Shown: positions 5,344 to 6,192 of the stretch, piece after piece
Numbering within the stretch: the stretch's first letter is position 1
How the letters are laid out: every line of letters begins with the position of its first letter
NCBI GenBank assembly: GCA_030428745.1
Contig: JAUIEG010000171.1
Span: 1-6,192 of the forward strand
Length of the DNA: 6,192 bases
Origin: Alphaproteobacteria bacterium
GTDB taxonomy: Bacteria; Pseudomonadota; Alphaproteobacteria; Caulobacterales; Parvularculaceae
Direction: 5' to 3'
Notes under the pieces: generated by a model
The model's input: the letters and a program-made list of their open reading frames with translations, nothing else
Databases searched by the model: none
Told to the model about the DNA's origin: nothing
Position numbers and translations under genes: made by a program

Positions 5344-5658
5344 ATGACAGATCTCCGAAAAGAACAGTTAGTGTTGCTGCGATTTGAGAAGCAAATTGCG
5401 GGCCTTGCCGCGACGCTCGCCGCCGGCGCCGTCGCCGCCAAAGGCCTTGATGGCAAACTTCATGCATCAGAAGGGGCAGAAGCTTTTGCGAACATTCAGA
5501 CCGCGCTGGTTAATCTGGCGGAGGTCACGACACAGGCGCATGGCGCGATGAACGCGAAAGCGATGGAAGCTGGCGCAGACCTGTTTCAGGCGGCAGGCGG
5601 CGGGCTTCCAAAGTTTGAACCGTTGGGGGCCGTTCGATCAATTCTTGGGCTTGGATAA
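5344..5658 (+). CDS. Small hypothetical protein, soluble and helical
   Basis: ATG 5344 has GAGG seven bases upstream, a clear ribosome binding site, and encodes 104 residues. The N-terminus (1-15) is charged, followed by an Ala/Gly-rich helical stretch (16-36) too interrupted by charge to be a clear membrane helix. A long amphipathic helical region (about 42-82) follows, and a Gly-rich tail ends in SILGLG. The heptad-like spacing of Ala, Leu and Val suggests helical bundling or oligomerisation. I do not recognise the family. It lies directly upstream of a small membrane protein gene and downstream of the AT-rich regulatory region, so the two probably form an operon; the pairing resembles small accessory or phage-derived cassettes, but nothing in the sequence proves that. 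Confidence 0.75.
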   Translation: MTDLRKEQLVLLRFEKQIAGLAATLAAGAVAAKGLDGKLHASEGAEAFANIQTALVNLAEVTTQAHGAMNAKAMEAGADLFQAAGGGLPKFEPLGAVRSILGLG

Positions 5659-5675
5659 CCATTAGCCTTTACGCC

Positions 5676-5704
5676 GCGGCCATCGGCGTGACGCTGATGG
5701 CCGC
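5676..5704 (+). other. Strong hairpin across the candidate start codons of the membrane protein gene
   Basis: GCGGCCATC (5676-5684) and GATGGCCGC (5696-5704) are perfect 9-bp inverted repeats. Three further inner pairs (one G-T) leave a 5-base loop, 5688-5692. GTG 5688 is in the loop and ATG 5697 is in the 3' arm. No T-run follows, so it is not a standard terminator. Confidence 0.55.
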
Positions 5705-6062
5705 TCTTCATTCACGTTCGGAACAACTTTCCGCGGCCGCGCGGATTATTTTTGTCAATTGGGCCGCCGCCCTTCAGCTGTGGCTGGTGCTTGGGGGCGC
5801 CGCGCTGACGGTCGGCTATATCGTTATCGACGCGATTACAGCGGCGTTGTTTTTCCGCATGTCGCGGGGGCGCTGGTTTCCGGCGCCTCTATGCTTCATG
5901 CATGGCGTATTGGTGATCTATCACGTTGGCACCTTGCTCAATACAGGCGGCCTTTTCTGGGAGAAGTTCGTTCTCAACAGGCTGTTTGATGTTGAGCTGA
6001 TCTATGTCACGGCGTGCGCGCTTTACCGCATCATCGCCGTCAATCGCACCGGGCGGGCGTGA
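5688..6062 (+). CDS. Small multi-pass membrane protein, unknown function; start uncertain
   Basis: From GTG 5688 there are 124 residues; ATG 5697 would give 121. Hydrophobic segments lie at about 26-57 (one long or two short helices), 66-84 and 97-118. Notable residues are NWAA (24-27), an Asp within the membrane region (VIDA, 46-49), paired His (H72, H79) and LNRLFDVELIYV (96-107). The layout recalls small holin-like or accessory membrane proteins but I cannot assign a family. Neither start has a ribosome binding site. The frame is open upstream to 5619 and there encodes a further hydrophobic stretch, WITISLYAAAIGVTLMAAL, which looks like a genuine first helix. ATT 5661, five bases after the upstream stop codon begins, could therefore be a rare start coupled to the upstream gene. 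It ends 11 bases before the convergent desaturase stop. Confidence 0.7.
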   Translation: MTLMAALHSRSEQLSAAARIIFVNWAAALQLWLVLGGAALTVGYIVIDAITAALFFRMSRGRWFPAPLCFMHGVLVIYHVGTLLNTGGLFWEKFVLNRLFDVELIYVTACALYRIIAVNRTGRA

Positions 6063-6073
6063 AGGGTCTGAAA

Positions 6074-6192
6074 TCAGGAAACATCGATGATATTGACGCC
6101 TTCACCGCGCAGGAAATCCTCGCTGCGTTCGAACACGCGGTCATACCGGTAAAACGGGGTGCGCGGATAGATGTGGTGGATCAGATGGTAGT
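6074..6192 (-). CDS. Fatty-acid desaturase-type membrane protein, C-terminal fragment
   Basis: Only the last 38 residues are in the window; the gene enters from the right edge. The fragment begins YHLIHHIYPRTPFYRY, which contains the HxxHH third histidine box followed by a Pro and Phe-Tyr. This is the typical C-terminal signature of membrane di-iron desaturases and hydroxylases (PF00487-type), whose His residues bind the two irons on the cytoplasmic face. The terminal ~20 residues are charged and end at TGA 6074. Whether the substrate is a fatty acid, sphingolipid or carotenoid cannot be told from this end alone. Confidence 0.75.
   Translation of the reverse strand, partial: YHLIHHIYPRTPFYRYDRVFERSEDFLRGEGVNIIDVS

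Overview
The window is GC-rich chromosomal DNA, most likely from an alphaproteobacterium (Caulobacterales, Hyphomonadaceae or Parvularculaceae-like). This is inferred from strong GC3 bias, the style of the XRE regulator, and the mix of Uup-type ABC-F, TesB-like thioesterase and desaturase genes. No rRNA, species marker or CRISPR array is present, so the taxonomic call is soft.

Left part (1-1816): a partial minus-strand gene for an unrecognised protein with two membrane helices runs off the left edge. It is divergent from a plus-strand acyl-CoA thioesterase of the double-hotdog TesB/4HBT_3 type. The region between them carries a candidate minus promoter and a terminator-like hairpin.

Central AT-richer island (about 1817-2570): this is the most unusual part. 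A candidate promoter, a palindromic hairpin and a terminator-like hairpin lead into a 95-nt tRNA-like RNA (2023-2117). It has an encoded CCA end, a perfectly paired acceptor stem, a canonical T-loop and an anticodon hairpin with the CTGTAAA loop of tRNA-Tyr, but no D-arm. In place of the D-arm is a C-rich strand that can pair with the loop of a long variable arm, giving a predicted pseudoknot. Twelve bases after the CCA, with a good ribosome binding site, begins a 126-aa gene of unknown function. The RNA and gene look like one transcription unit.

Right-centre (2572-4575): a complete Uup-type ABC-F ATPase on the minus strand, then an intergenic region with a candidate promoter, a leader hairpin and 2.7 tandem copies of a 24-25 bp GC-rich repeat. 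The last repeat copy supplies the ribosome binding site of the next gene.

Right part (4576-6192): an XRE-family regulator; a probable small minus-strand gene overlapping its 3' end by 191 bp; an AT-rich divergent promoter region with paired GTTGTAAT repeats; a 104-aa soluble helical protein; a small multi-pass membrane protein with an unclear start; and the C-terminal end of a membrane fatty-acid desaturase-type protein entering from the right edge. The regulator and the three small unknowns form an accessory-looking cluster, possibly phage-derived, but no phage hallmark gene is visible.
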